Shown piece by piece: positions 44,689 through 55,705 of a stretch of 64,000 nt of DNA. The notes beneath the pieces were generated by a model. The model saw only the letters and a program-made list of their open reading frames with translations. It did no database searches and was not told where the DNA came from. This stretch comes from Incurvaria masculella (lineage: Eukaryota > Arthropoda > Insecta > Lepidoptera > Incurvariidae): contig OX335653.1 in NCBI GenBank assembly GCA_946894095.1, positions 10,607,001 to 10,671,000 of the forward strand, written 5' to 3'. The position numbers and the translations under genes are program-made. The first letter of the stretch is position 1; every line of letters begins with the position of its first letter.

Positions 44689-45500
44689 AAAAAGTCACAA
44701 GATGCCAAGTGGTATGCAGGATGGCTCATAAGTTCTACGTTTTTCCCTCCGAAAATTGAAGTGGGGACTATATGCAGGATGGCTCATGAGTCTTACGTTT
44801 CCCCTCCAAAAATTCGTTCGGCTGTCTGGCCGTTGGAGGACTGGCATTGTCATGGTGCAAGATGTTAGCGCGTTTACGATTATTTTTAAGGAGGTGTCAG
44901 CCTCAATGGCCCAGTGGCTCGACACTTCGGCGATCGCTCTCCGAAGTTAAGCAACGCTGGGTCCGGTCTGGTCTTGGATGGGTGACCATTCGACCGTTGA
45001 AAGAGGCTGGCCGTGGTTCGGATTCCACGTTAAACTGTAGGTCCCCTTCCTTACTTACTAGGTGGTAGGGTTAATCCCGCCCGGGTTGGTACCATCGCAT
45101 TGGATGAACGATGGTCGAAGCGGCAAAATTGTCCGTGTTTTCGGTCCAGTTCAATGTAGCCGTGCAATATAAGGAAGGTCCTGGCATGGCACCTAGCTCC
45201 CATGTGGTGTGTTGGGCTAATACCATGACAGAAAGTGTGGTATTAGCCATCCATGTCCAGTCACATAAAAAAAAAGGAGTTCGTCAATAACTTTCGGCCA
45301 AAAAATGGTCGTGTAACGTTACTACGACTCTTCGAGGTAGTATTCGCCACGTGTCCACTTGTATTGCAACAAGAAGCAATCATCCGCTTAGAGGCACTTT
45401 GCGCGCGCACCACTTTGGTTGGACGAATTACGAAATTCGTCACCGAGATTGACACAACCGCGCTTGAATTTCGGAAACCATTTATAATCGTCTTGCATGG
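44689..45500 (-). pseudogene. mariner transposase relic, split by a SINE
   Basis: The N-terminal piece (45275-45500) reads WFPKFKRGCVNLGDEFRNSS, like the mariner helix-turn-helix region (WFxxFKxGxxxLxDExRxGRP). The C-terminal piece (44689-44890) has LHHDNASPPTARQ, carrying the second catalytic D, and VELMSHPAYHLASCDFF, which corresponds to HPPYSPDLAPxDFFLF with the third D of D,D34D. Stops and frameshifts occur. A roughly 70-bp internal duplication repeats the atgagccatcctgcat block. The plus-strand 5S-SINE at 44905-45271 interrupts the gene. A dead element. Confidence 0.7.
44905..45271 (+). repeat. 5S-rRNA-headed SINE, best copy
   Basis: 44931-44987 is clearly 5S rRNA-derived: ccgaagttaagcaacgc (A-box region, 44941-44957) and cttggatgggtgacc (C-box region, 44973-44987) at the spacing of the pol III internal control region. 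The body begins at cgtggttcggattccacg and is the one used by the tRNA-headed SINE, ending gccatccatgtccagtcaca plus As. It sits inside the mariner relic; aaggag flanks both sides as a short possible target duplication. Confidence 0.82.
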
Positions 45501-47132
45501 TGCTTCATTCTTTTAACCTGAGCAAGGCACTTCTGAGTCGTCAAATTGCGTTTAAATATAATATACATTCACGCAATTTTTGAAATGATACTACTATGTA
45601 AAAATAAGCACAACTTTTTACTTCAAATAAGGCTTCCTTACAATATTACATTCCTTACTATACTCGAAGTAAATATTGCTTTTGAATTCTTTCATGCGGT
45701 GCGGTCCCAGTAAATATTTTCCGATTTATTTTCGATGCCATATTCATGTCTTTGCAAAGGACTGCCCCTCCTCCCCGCGAAACCTCTCACGGCCCGTCCT
45801 TCAATAGAAATGAAATAAGAGAGGGATTCCCATAGAGCGAAACAGCGGAGGGTGTTTGCATTAGCGCGGCTCATTGGAGAGGAGACGAGAAGGAAGTGCT
45901 TTGAGATCATTTCCTACACTTCCCTTCATCACTCCGTGCCAACACAGCCGCTTTCATCTCCGGTGCATAGCCTGTCTTTACACATATATATGAATTGGAG
46001 GATCTCCAGGAGCATTATTCTGTCGGTTACCTAACCGTTTGCTTTTGCGATATTTTCCTAGAAGACCAGAATTACAAATACAAATATATGTAATATATAT
46101 TATGTTTTCCATTCAGGAAACAATTTAGGCTGGTTCGGACTTTCGCATTTTTATGTCCTGTCTAGACATCATTCATCTCTCGATCCATCCAGTTGTGTTA
46201 ATTCTTATCCATATTTGCAACATTCTACTCAGTCTACCCTGTGTTTCCCATTTACTATATTCTTAGCGTTCTGGTTGTCCTTTATCGAGCCTGTTGGATG
46301 GTCTTGTCTTGTTATTGATTGCTGCGGCCGTCGACAAAAACAGCGGTAAATCAGTCGCGGCCTGACGTCGACATCTTGAATTACTTGCTTCCTGTGGCTC
46401 ACTCGTGGGCTCACATATTAAGTCATCTATGTTTTCTAATCTATTTTATTTCGGGTTGGCTTGTCAAAATCCTGGAAATCAAATATTTATACTACAATAA
46501 TTGTGAGTTTTTCGCTTGCATTTTCCTGATTTTACTTGTCTGTAGTTTTTGCTGTAGACTATGATTAATTAGCATAATTTATAAAGTGGCTTCAGATTTG
46601 GTAGCAGATTACCCTGAGCTGAATTTCGTTGAGTGTAGTCTAACTCTGCATGGTTCGTAAACTTTATTACTTACTTACTTGAGAGTTAGGTAGGTTAGAG
46701 TTAGGTGCACCCTAATAACTACATATAACAGTGTTTAACGAAAAATAGCCCAAACGACCACCAAGACGTTTTTTAAAATGATTTGGCAGGCTAATTTTGA
46801 TTTTTTAGAACGTTTGTTAAAATCTACTATGTTGAAATGTTTGTCCTCACCTAGGGTTATATTCCGGTACCGGAACCTGTTCCTTCAGAGTATGGACTAT
46901 GTAATAACGTATTATTGCATGTGATTTTAAGCCATCCAGTTCTAGTTAAATAAAAAAAAAACCTCTTTAATGTTATGGTCCACTAAGTGTGAAATAGAGC
47001 GGGCCATTCCACGAATTTAAATTCTGCTGCTGACTAACTGAACATTATTCAAGAGCACGACGCGCGACGCGGGCACGGCCAAAATAGAAAACGGATGCTC
47101 TGAATTACCACAGTGGCCTTTCCCGGTAAGAA
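45501..47132. other. No confident gene
   Basis: GC-richer pieces at 45760-45900 and 46320-46370 have no splice-bounded frame. 46920-46963 resembles a worn SINE tail (ccatccagttctagttaaat). (ttac)n near 46668. Confidence 0.3.
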
Positions 47133-47752
47133 ATGAAGATGGCGTCTCATGTTAGGCATCTCTCAGTTGTGGGTGGTTATGGAATTCCGGTAACAACAGT
47201 CTTACCATATCCGCTATACAACCGGAATGGTATCAAATCAGTAACATTACATTTTGCATATCTAAAATATCTAAATCTATCAGAAAAGAATAATTACGTC
47301 AATGTTTTATGTGCTTTCGGAAGCCTGAATAACTTTATATCGAATATATCCTATCTCTTCTTTGCTCTGGGGGAAAATGCTAATGGATTTGTCCATTATG
47401 ACGTAGATAATGTAATATAGACTCTTTATTACGTAATATTTCAAACCCGCACGGTTATGTTATGATTTGTAGTACGATAAAGTTGCAATATAATAATTGT
47501 GCTACCATCATAGGTAACACAGCGAGTAAATATTTAGCTATATGTTTCATATCAGTTTTGTTAACAGAATTTACTACTGTATAACTCCCGACTACTTTTT
47601 TTTACATTTACTTTTCAGTGACACAAATGTAAGATTTTAGGTTAGGAAGCAATTTTCATGTTTTTACGAGCTACTGGGCCTTAAAATAATATCGAGTGAT
47701 TGAGTACTTAACGAAACACTTATCAACGAGTGTAAAACGTGACAATACAAAA

Positions 47753-47973
47753 GTGCGCGCCATTTAGATTTATCGAACGCAACATTGTTGTAATGTGAGC
47801 GGGCTAGACTTAGAAGTGGTGACGCGGCAAATAGTGATTGGCCGAGGATTGTGGTAGCGGGCGGGTGCGCGCGCCATCTAGATTCAACGAGCGCAACACG
47901 GTTGCACTGTGAGCGGGCGAGACTTAGAAGTGGTGACGCGGCAATCGGTGATTGGGCGATTGGGGTAGCGGGC
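47753..47973. repeat. Tandem duplication, two ~112-bp units
   Basis: Units start gtgcgcgccat (47753) and gtgcgcgcgccat (47865). Both contain gcgcaaca, then tgtgagcggg, then gacttagaagtggtgacgcg (spaced 114 bp), and end gtagcgggcg. A third start, gtgcgcaagcgcc, at 47975 opens the coding-like segment. Confidence 0.8.
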
Positions 47974-47974
47974 G

Positions 47975-48146
47975 AGTGCGCAAGCGCCGCGCGGCGCGCT
48001 CCAAGCTGGGCGAGCACGCGAGCATGCTGGCAGTGGCGATCTGCTGCATCCTCGTGCTGCTGGCCGTCTTCATAGTGCTCATCATCGTCGTCGGAGAAAA
48101 CATCGACGTGGGCAAGAAGGTCGGCCGGGGCGGCAGCGGCCATTGA
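47975..48146 (+). CDS. Candidate exon with a transmembrane segment
   Basis: The frame runs VRKRRAARSKLGEHAS, then the hydrophobic MLAVAICCILVLLAVFIVLI, then IVVGENIDVGKK and a Gly-rich end, TGA at 48144-48146. About 90% of third codon positions are G or C (CTG, GTG, ATC, AAG, GGC favoured), far above the flanks and above the antisense frame, which is also open. That argues for real coding on this strand. Basic residues ahead of the helix suggest a cytosolic N terminus (type II topology). The first ATG in frame (48025) would give a 40-residue membrane peptide; otherwise this is the last exon of a longer protein with an unclear acceptor. A donor-like gcg|gtaaga follows at 48155. No family is recognised. 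Confidence 0.42.
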
Positions 48147-48297
48147 GGCGAGCGGTAAGACATCTCCTTAGGAAGGTGACGTTATGAGGATGTTTGTATG
48201 TATCTGATTCTTGCTTCCTCCATGGAGCTAGCCTAGTCCACATTGGTATAGAGTTGGCGGTAGATTTAGTAGGACGACTACTAAATATCCCTTCCTT

Positions 48298-48387
48298 ACA
48301 ATATTTAGTTTGACGGCTTACCGCGCGTGTGAGGAGCAGCACGTCCTGCTCCTCACACGCGCGGTAAGCCGTCAAACTAAATATTGT
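48298..48387. repeat. Perfect 42-bp palindrome, 6-nt loop
   Basis: 48298-48339 is the exact reverse complement of 48346-48387 (arm starts acaatatttagtttgacggc, includes gcgcgtgtgaggagcag). Loop cacgtc. Confidence 0.95.
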
Positions 48388-48859
48388 AGTTATGTCCCGC
48401 GTAAGTTTTAAAATATTAATATCCCTTCCTTACTCTACCAATCTAGACGCAATCGGTAGAGTACAAACTGAAAAGAGTAGAGTAGAAAATAGTAGGTCTC
48501 TACTCTACCGCTAACTGTACTAATGTAGACCAGGCTTTATGGTGCGTTTTCTTTCCAGACGAAGTTTAATAAAAGCCTGTCTTTTAACGTATTACCTGTT
48601 GACAAAGAAAGTCAAGTAATCACCCTATCATATTTGGATGGGCTTATGTTACCTATTTAAAATTTAAATAGTGCTTAAAAATACTATGCTTGCATAGACC
48701 GCATGGAGAGTTCTTCATGTGAGCACACTTTCCACGCGTTTGAGGATCCAGGAACAAAACGACCATGACTTGGAAAAACTGTACCCGCGCCTCCAAGGGA
48801 ATTCGATCTGCCGGTAAGTAATGGCTAAGAGGAAAAGATGGTAATTATCAAAAATCTCG

Positions 48860-49110
48860 ATCATGGAGCATATACTATGGGGAATTTATCTGCAGAATAA
48901 GAAAATAGTTGTTCTATTGAACGAGGATAATGCCGCGGCACACGAGTCGGTAGTCACAAGGCTGCTATTCATGACGGTGGGTTTAAAATACTTGAACATT
49001 CTCCATATTCAACAGACCTTGCCCCTAGTGATTTCTACTTGCTCCCGAGACTGAAGGAATATCTTAGATAGGTACTTGTTTGAAGATGAGAAAGAAGCGG
49101 TGCCTGAATT
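48860..49110 (+). pseudogene. mariner transposase C-terminal relic
   Basis: One frame has VVLLNEDNAAAHESVVTRLL, matching the DNAxxH motif with the second catalytic D. A shifted frame has LEHSPYSTDLAPSDFYLLP followed by RLKEYLR, the PDLAPSD block with the third D. At least one frameshift and several stops break it. The N-terminal half is absent and a LINE tail follows at 49.15 kb. Confidence 0.72.
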
Positions 49111-49149
49111 TTCAGGCGATGAGGGTGAAGATTTTTTATGAAAGGAATA

Positions 49150-49337
49150 GTTTCAGTTTCAGTTTCTTTATTTCCTCCATTAGATGTATATTACACACTC
49201 GGATTCGTCATTTTTTTTCCTGTCGGTTCGATTACTTCTGGCGAAGAAGAGCCGACAAGAAACTTCGTCAGGTTGGTCATTGTATTATTATTTTTTCCAG
49301 TGGTACTTACAAACTAGTTTACAGTGATTGATTGATT
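49150..49337 (+). repeat. Non-LTR 3' end family N, copy 2
   Basis: Words as at 38.83 kb, ending ctagtttacagtgattgatt with a short (tgat)n tail, which marks the likely 3' terminus. Confidence 0.65.
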
Positions 49338-49878
49338 ACTACTGCTCACAAAGAACATTATTATAAGAACATTATATACATTGGTGAGGAGCAAACTCTT
49401 GACTACTATAATGACATCTTATTCTAAATTAATAGGAATTATGATCTAAATTATTCAGGTGTAAAAAGCCATCGTCATTTTTGATACAAGGTAATATCAA
49501 ATTAAATATAAGTTAGTAAATAAACAAATTCATACTACAATGTAGTACCCATGTCAGAGAAAATAATAATAATAGAAAAAAAAACAGGATACAGAATTGT
49601 ATCGATTGTCAAGTTCAAGCTCAAGTCATATTGCGTTTATAAAAATTTAACTGTATTAACAACTGAAGAGAAAGGGAGGAGACGTGGAATACGGTCAATA
49701 TCGCGTCTCTGCCCTATGGTCAAAGTGACGATATAATTGTATGGGCATCCGGCGGCCACACAGTTGAAACATCGCCACCGCGAGAGATTGTTCTCTAAAA
49801 ATGGGTTCGTCAAGTCAGTTCCCACCCACACAAAACCTCGAATACGTCTGCGACTATGTTCGCATGTGGTATGTACGT

Positions 49879-50428
49879 TTAAGGCGGCCCAACCCGGCGG
49901 GCCTAACTCATTCGCGGGCACGGTACAAAACCGTGCTGTTGCGCTCTGGGACCTTCTCTGTTTCAAAGAATAAGACAGGCTCCGTGATGAGGAAGATGCA
50001 ACATGTCCACAAAAAAGACAATGTGCATAGTGTATGATTTGGTAAGATTTACGAAAATTTTAATTTCAAAACAACTTATAGCTAAAAGTAAACCACGACC
50101 GCTGTAGTCAAAAATCTAACTAAAACCAAATAGATCATAAATCTTGATTAAATAAGCAATGTCTGATGACTAATCTTTTTACGATGTTCTTACTTTATCA
50201 TTGCGTAATCCACCTCCAAAGTTATCGTATAAAACGCGCGAAAAATTCGAACTTTCGGACCTTATAACTTAGAAACTAAACACAATTTTTCAATGCCAAT
50301 GGTCATCAGACATCTAGTTCGATCAAATAAAGCTATTTTGAGCAAAATTTTGGATCTCTGACAAGAAATATGGGCGTGATCTTCTTTCCCCTTTTGTATG
50401 GGGAGATGAGCGGGTTGGGCCACCTTAA
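49879..50428. mobile_element. TTAA-MITE family A, copy 6 (inverted, full length)
   Basis: TTAA at 49879-49882 and 50425-50428, ends GGCGGCCCAACCCGG and CGGGTTGGGCCACC. Full length in the same inverted orientation as copy 3, and it supplies the segment deleted there. Confidence 0.85.
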
Positions 50429-50507
50429 GTTGGCTTGGTAGTTTCGAAAATTGGAGACAGCGGGCTTCATAGAAAACGCGCTAGGTGGCATATCTCCATG
50501 CCTTTTT

Positions 50508-51130
50508 AACCGACTTAAAAAAAAACATACAGACGAATTGAGAACCTCCTCATTTTTTGAAGTCGGTTAAAAAGGAGGAGGTTCGTCTGTATGTTTTTTT
50601 TATGATTGTTACCCAGAAATTTCGCCTGGGTCAACCGATTTTGATGATTATTTTTTTATTTGAAAGCTGGTGCTTCCTGAGTGGTCCTATTTCAATTTGG
50701 TTTAGTTCTGACAGTGATATCCATGAGAAAATCATATAAGTCTCAAATTTGTATTAAGTATGTGCGCGACAAATGGAAGAATAACTCAATATAACGCCAA
50801 CCAATTTCGATGATTCTTGTTAGTTAGTGTACTTCAGATTCACTATAAATAAACAAATAAAAAAAATTAACAAAAAAATTATCGACTTCAAAGAAAAAAG
50901 ACTAAAAAGAAAATAAATAATTGCCATTGTTGTAATTGTTATTTTTTGAGTCGGTGTCAGCCAAGGTAGGCAAGGTTCTCTTGACTGGCGCAGCGCGTGC
51001 GCCAGGCTGACGCCGACTCATAAAAAATAAAAAAATAGCAATAATCGTAACTACAAAAATGAAAATTATTTCTTTACATTTTAATGAGTTTTCTTTGAAT
51101 TCGGTTATTTTTTTGTTATTTTTTTTATCT
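50508..51130 (+). mobile_element. AACCGACTTC element with an inverted head fragment
   Basis: A reversed end (50517-50569: aaacatacagacgaa...cctcctc...gaagtcggttaa) is fused to a forward copy (50570 on). The resulting arms, aacatacagacgaa and ttcgtctgtatgtt, form a hairpin. Inside, GAGTCGGTGTCAGCC and GGCTGACGCCGACTC (50947-51019) pair with one wobble. This copy is uninterrupted where the 41-kb copy holds an insertion. Confidence 0.7.
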
Positions 51131-52282
51131 ATAGTAGTATTAGACTATAAATTTCGAAAAATAAAAAAGCAAAATGTATGGAAACATACGCTTCACGCTT
51201 TAATTTGAAAGTCGTGGCACATGTGTAGTTTATCTGAGCGATGTCAGTGAATTTTGTTGAGGTCCTCTGCGAAAATTATTATTTTATAATTATTATATTA
51301 TCACATTATAACTATTTTCATATTGATGAGAAAATTGTTTGATTATGTATTCTACCAAATTAAATACATATAAGTTGTATTATGTAAAATTGTTTAACGA
51401 ATTATTTTAGACATTTGGTATGCTTTCATTTATTTACTTAAAAACTTTCAATCAAGACTGTGTTTTAGCAACAGTGTTTTTGCAGATCAAATGCTAGCTT
51501 GAAGATATGCGATTCAAGACAATTGGTTCCTTATCCGTATTCTATGGATCTGTAATTAATAAAGGGGGTTTCAAATGTAGGCTCTACTGAGATAGTGAAA
51601 GGAAGACAAAAGGAAAATTAACCTATTGTTCTTTAAGCCATTAATCAAAATGCGGAGAAGGCTCTTTTAGCATTAGTGGTGTGAATAGAACTGAAGGAAA
51701 AATCTATAGAGGATCTTTGTATAATGGGGCCCTTAATGAATGCGCACATTATTAGGAGTAATTTTAAATAATATAAATAAAAAAATATAATATAATATAA
51801 AAAATAATTATAAATATATTAAAAATAAGTATTTATTTATTATTTTTTTGTGATGAGACCGAATTTGTTTTTGAGATCAAAAATATAACCTAATTGACCT
51901 CTCGTACTGACTAAACAAAACTAATCTAAACTGGCTGACTCTTTTACCTGAAATACTAATTTGAGTAGTTAATTAAATATTTTTATCGAAACCCAGATTG
52001 GTGCTGCAACAACTTATCTACCCATTGTGAGGGCATGTCAGAACAAACATAAAATTTTATCGTCGAAACATATTTTTCCTGATTTTCGAACCTCTGCATA
52101 AACTAGTAAAAAAAATAAAATAATGTCAATGTGAATACAAATTCGAGTTTAATGGTTCATGCAATGCTACGACACAGATATATTGCTTACGTGTATTTAT
52201 AGATTAAAGAGCTTTTCTAGATCGATCACGTCCATAGAATCGGCGTGCCTAACACAATTTCGCCAAAAGTGTCTGCCATCTT
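51131..52282. other. Very AT-rich stretch without features
   Basis: Long A/T runs, e.g. 51760-51860. No frame or repeat recognised. Confidence 0.5.
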
Positions 52283-52687
52283 TTTTTTTTATGCGACCTG
52301 AAATGGATGGCTAATACCACACAACTACCGTATGATATTAGCCAAATACACCACATTCCCAAAGGAATTAAGGTGCCATGCCAGGACCTTCCCTGTTATG
52401 AGCACGGCTACATTGAACTGGATGGAAAATAGGAAAATTTTTCATTGCTGCTTCGACCATCTTTTCATCCAATGCGATGGTACCAACCCGGGCAGGCTTA
52501 AACCCTACCACCTAGTAGGGGAAGGGGACCTCCAGTTTTACATGGATTCCGAACCATGGAGCATCTCGCATTCTTGACGAAATACACTTATCGAACTCGG
52601 AAAGAGAAAGACAGTGGTTCATGTCGGTATTGAACCCAGACCTCTGGTACGCTAGGCCTTTCCCCGCGCCACTAGGCTACGAGCCGC
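52283..52687 (-). repeat. Full-length tRNA-headed SINE
   Basis: Reverse strand: T-run, cgacctgaaatggatggcta, gccatgccaggaccttccct, ggcttaaaccctaccaccta, gattccgaaccatgg and a tRNA-like head ending cgccactaggctacgagccg. About 405 bp, collinear with 11.73-12.13 kb. Confidence 0.82.
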
Positions 52688-53084
52688 TCATCTATTGAAA
52701 TTTGCGTAAACTATAATATGCCTCAATCACAAGAACGCACGTACAGACAATTTGTTACCATACTCTTTAATCTATGGTGTAATGTTATAAGAGTATATAG
52801 ATGTGTCGTTTAACAGACTTCAGACACATTTTGATCCCGCTCATCGTACTTGCATTGCACCGTTTCCTCATATAGGTAGTCACATAAAGTTTTGCCAGAG
52901 CATTTGTATTCCTGTCCGAACAGCTTAGGATTACAAAAAAAAATATTCGACTACTTTTGCATATCAACAAAAATGTGTAAATGTTACAGGCTTTATGCGT
53001 TTTTATAATGTTCGTGCAGACCGCAGAAAATCAGAACGACAAAAATGGACTATTCGATTTTTTATCGTTTTTATTTAAAACTAG

Positions 53085-54075
53085 CAGCCCGTCCCGGCTT
53101 TCCACGGGCATAATATCATTTAAAAAAATATTATTTTGACACAATGATACACAAATAAACCCTTTTTACGTAGAGTTCCTAAATTGAAATATTTGAAATA
53201 AAAAAACTTAGATATTATTATTAGATGATTATTAGATATATATTAGAGAAATAATAAATTCAAAGTGCTATAGGGAGAACCGCGGCCTCCGACGCACTAT
53301 TTATAAGCACGCTCCCGCCGCCCCCGCCGGCCGGTACCGCCGCAAACGCTACGTCCCGCAATTTTTAAATCTGAAATATCTTCGAAAATATTTATTTAAA
53401 TCATATGCAGTAAGGGGCCATATAGATCTATATTAAATCAACAGCAGCGCATAAGCCACTAGGCTACGAGGCGTAAGTTCTTTAAGCAGCGCATAAGCCA
53501 GGCGATACAGCGGGGAAACGCTGCCTCCGTTATGGGGACAATGTCATCGGTCCCCATGGAAGAATATTTTAATTTGTGATTATGATTTTAATTTTTAGTG
53601 TCTTAACATTTTATCAAATAAATTTTCATTCTTCCTTAAAAAAATCAACAATGTATTTAAGGTATTTAATTGGATAAGGATTAATGCTGTATTGGTTAAA
53701 ATCGCTTCGAAAATTAGCCATTATTTGTCGTAAAAAGTAAATGACAAAAAAAAATTGTGGGATATCCATAAGAGACAGACATATATCATCCCGGAGTTTT
53801 CTGTGGACCTTATCAATGTGTACAATACTTAGTACATTATTTTGATAAATCTCGTAGGGTTCAGCCTGCGTTTGCAATGTAAGCGGAAAAAAAGTAATTT
53901 TTTACGACATCACATTGGAAACCTCAAAAATAATAGTATTTCTTCACCATTTAATGGATGTTATTATACATATAAACATTCCTCTTCAATCACTATCTAT
54001 CAAAATTGCGTAGTTTGAAAGATATAGGGATATAGGGACAGAGAAAGCGACTTTGTTTTATACTATGTAGTGATA
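53085..54075 (+). repeat. Helitron-like lepidopteran repeat (actagcagcccgtcccggct)
   Basis: Begins actagcagcccgtcccggct and ttccacgggcataata, ends with gggacagagaaagcgacttt and tatactatgtagtgat, a start/end pair I recall from lepidopteran repeats. 53280-53350 is GC-rich. The piece ccactaggctacgagg (53456-53471) is a stray SINE head. Confidence 0.4.
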
Positions 54076-54164
54076 AAGTTAGCAATTACAACAATATTTT
54101 AAACGTCTTTATTTCCTCCACCTCCTCCTTTTTTGAAGTCGGTTAAAAAGTAAACGCCGCCTCC

Positions 54165-54505
54165 GCCCCCCCCCCCCTCCAGCCGCCGCCCTCCCGCCGA
54201 ACCGTGCAGAGCATTGCGGTTTGTTTGACAGCCACATCTTAGCGTAAGCAAAACTGACTTATCCTATCCTAATTCCCGGGTAGTTAAATCTATGTGTACT
54301 AAGTTTCATCTAATTTGGATAATCGGTTTAAGAGTTATGAAGGAACATACATACACAAATACATACATACATACATACATACAGAACTGATTTCTAAAAC
54401 TCGTCAATTTCGTTTTAGTATAATACATAAGTCTACAAACGAAGTATCTTAGAAAATAAAGCAACTTACTCCATGAACATCCCTTACAGATTTATTATTA
54501 GTATA
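54165..54505 (+). repeat. Helitron-like repeat H, 3' half
   Basis: gccacatcttagcgtaagc, aattcccgggtagttaaatc, (acat)n at 54345-54380, acagaactgatttctaaaa and cccttacagatttatta match 16.2-16.54 kb. Confidence 0.7.
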
Positions 54506-55705
54506 GATTGTCGACGTGGGAAGTTGAGTTATGCACATTATCGTATTAAATCCGTTACATTTGGCAATAACCTGATTGCGTTTGTGATTGCAATCAGTCT
54601 TCACGTCCCCGGTCACAACGGAATTAGGCACCGCAGCGTATCTATCTTACATCTATTTGCATCGTATACACACTAATTGTAGCCTGTATGTGTAAATGTC
54701 TTTCACAACAACACAACAATAAAGTCTTTAAACCGTGACATTGTGTTCCAGAGTCAGCTAAAAAAAAATCTTTTAGATAACCCATTTTATAAGGTAAACA
54801 TTTTTTTCTTATAGTAAAAATAACTAATATTACTTACTTAGACGATGAAAATGAATATTGTATTATCTAATATCGAAGCATGTTATAGTCGAAATCATTA
54901 TTGTTTATTATGTAAGGTACATATGTTTAATACTATTCAGATAGCATTGCTGAACGGAGCAAAACTAAAACTGTAACCATACTCAACATGCAAATGACTC
55001 AAATTAATATTGTTAATGTTGTGTGTTCTTTATGGCCAAATTTATATCTGTATATGTATCTGTCGCAGTAATATTTGAAGGTTCTTTTTTATTTATTCTG
55101 GAAAGATTGAGATAGTAGATATAAATACTTCCTACTAGATTTACAATAATATAATTTTAATTTCACTGGACACAGTTCGGCTAGGTAAGAGTATGTTCGA
55201 TTAGGTTCTCTACCTAATCATAGTTAAGGTTTATTGTAAGGTATCGAAACAATACACACTTATCCGTAAATATATAATTTTACTAATAAAATTTAAATAA
55301 TACGGCTTCGATAATATTTCTGCAACATATACACACAAGTACCTAGTCATTATATTTCATAGAGACCAACCAGGTGAACCAAAAGCTGAAATGGAAAAGG
55401 TAAGATGAGAAAAGGGGCTGATTTGAATATCTCAACAAACTGTGTTTGTGTGGAATAACTTTTGACGTATTTACGTAGTTACGCCTAACTTTTAACGTAT
55501 TTTTTCTGACCAAAGATGTTTTACATACTTTTTAATTCGTGGGGGTCTATACAGATAGTACCAATAATATACCTAACTAAATAATTTTAAATTTTAAATA
55601 TTTTAAATAACAAAAAACTTACACCTAAAAAAGATAACAATACCAACGCAAAGAAAATTTAAACAATTGTGGAATCGAATGTATTATATGTCCGGCGTCT
55701 TATCC
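54506..55705. other. AT-rich, no features
   Basis: No frame or repeat recognised. Confidence 0.45.

Noticed and set aside
44931..44987. 5S rRNA gene
   Set aside because: Only the internal control region part is preserved and it continues into the SINE body, so it is a SINE head.
47133..47420. 95-codon frame with ATG
   Set aside because: AT-rich codon choice matching the background and no family resemblance. Probably chance, though a donor-like cccggtaag just upstream was noted.
47664..48143. 159-codon minus-strand frame with ATG and an acidic DDDDE stretch
   Set aside because: It is the complement of the hydrophobic plus-strand frame. The plus strand has about 90% GC3 against about two thirds here, so I treat this one as the shadow, though not excluded.
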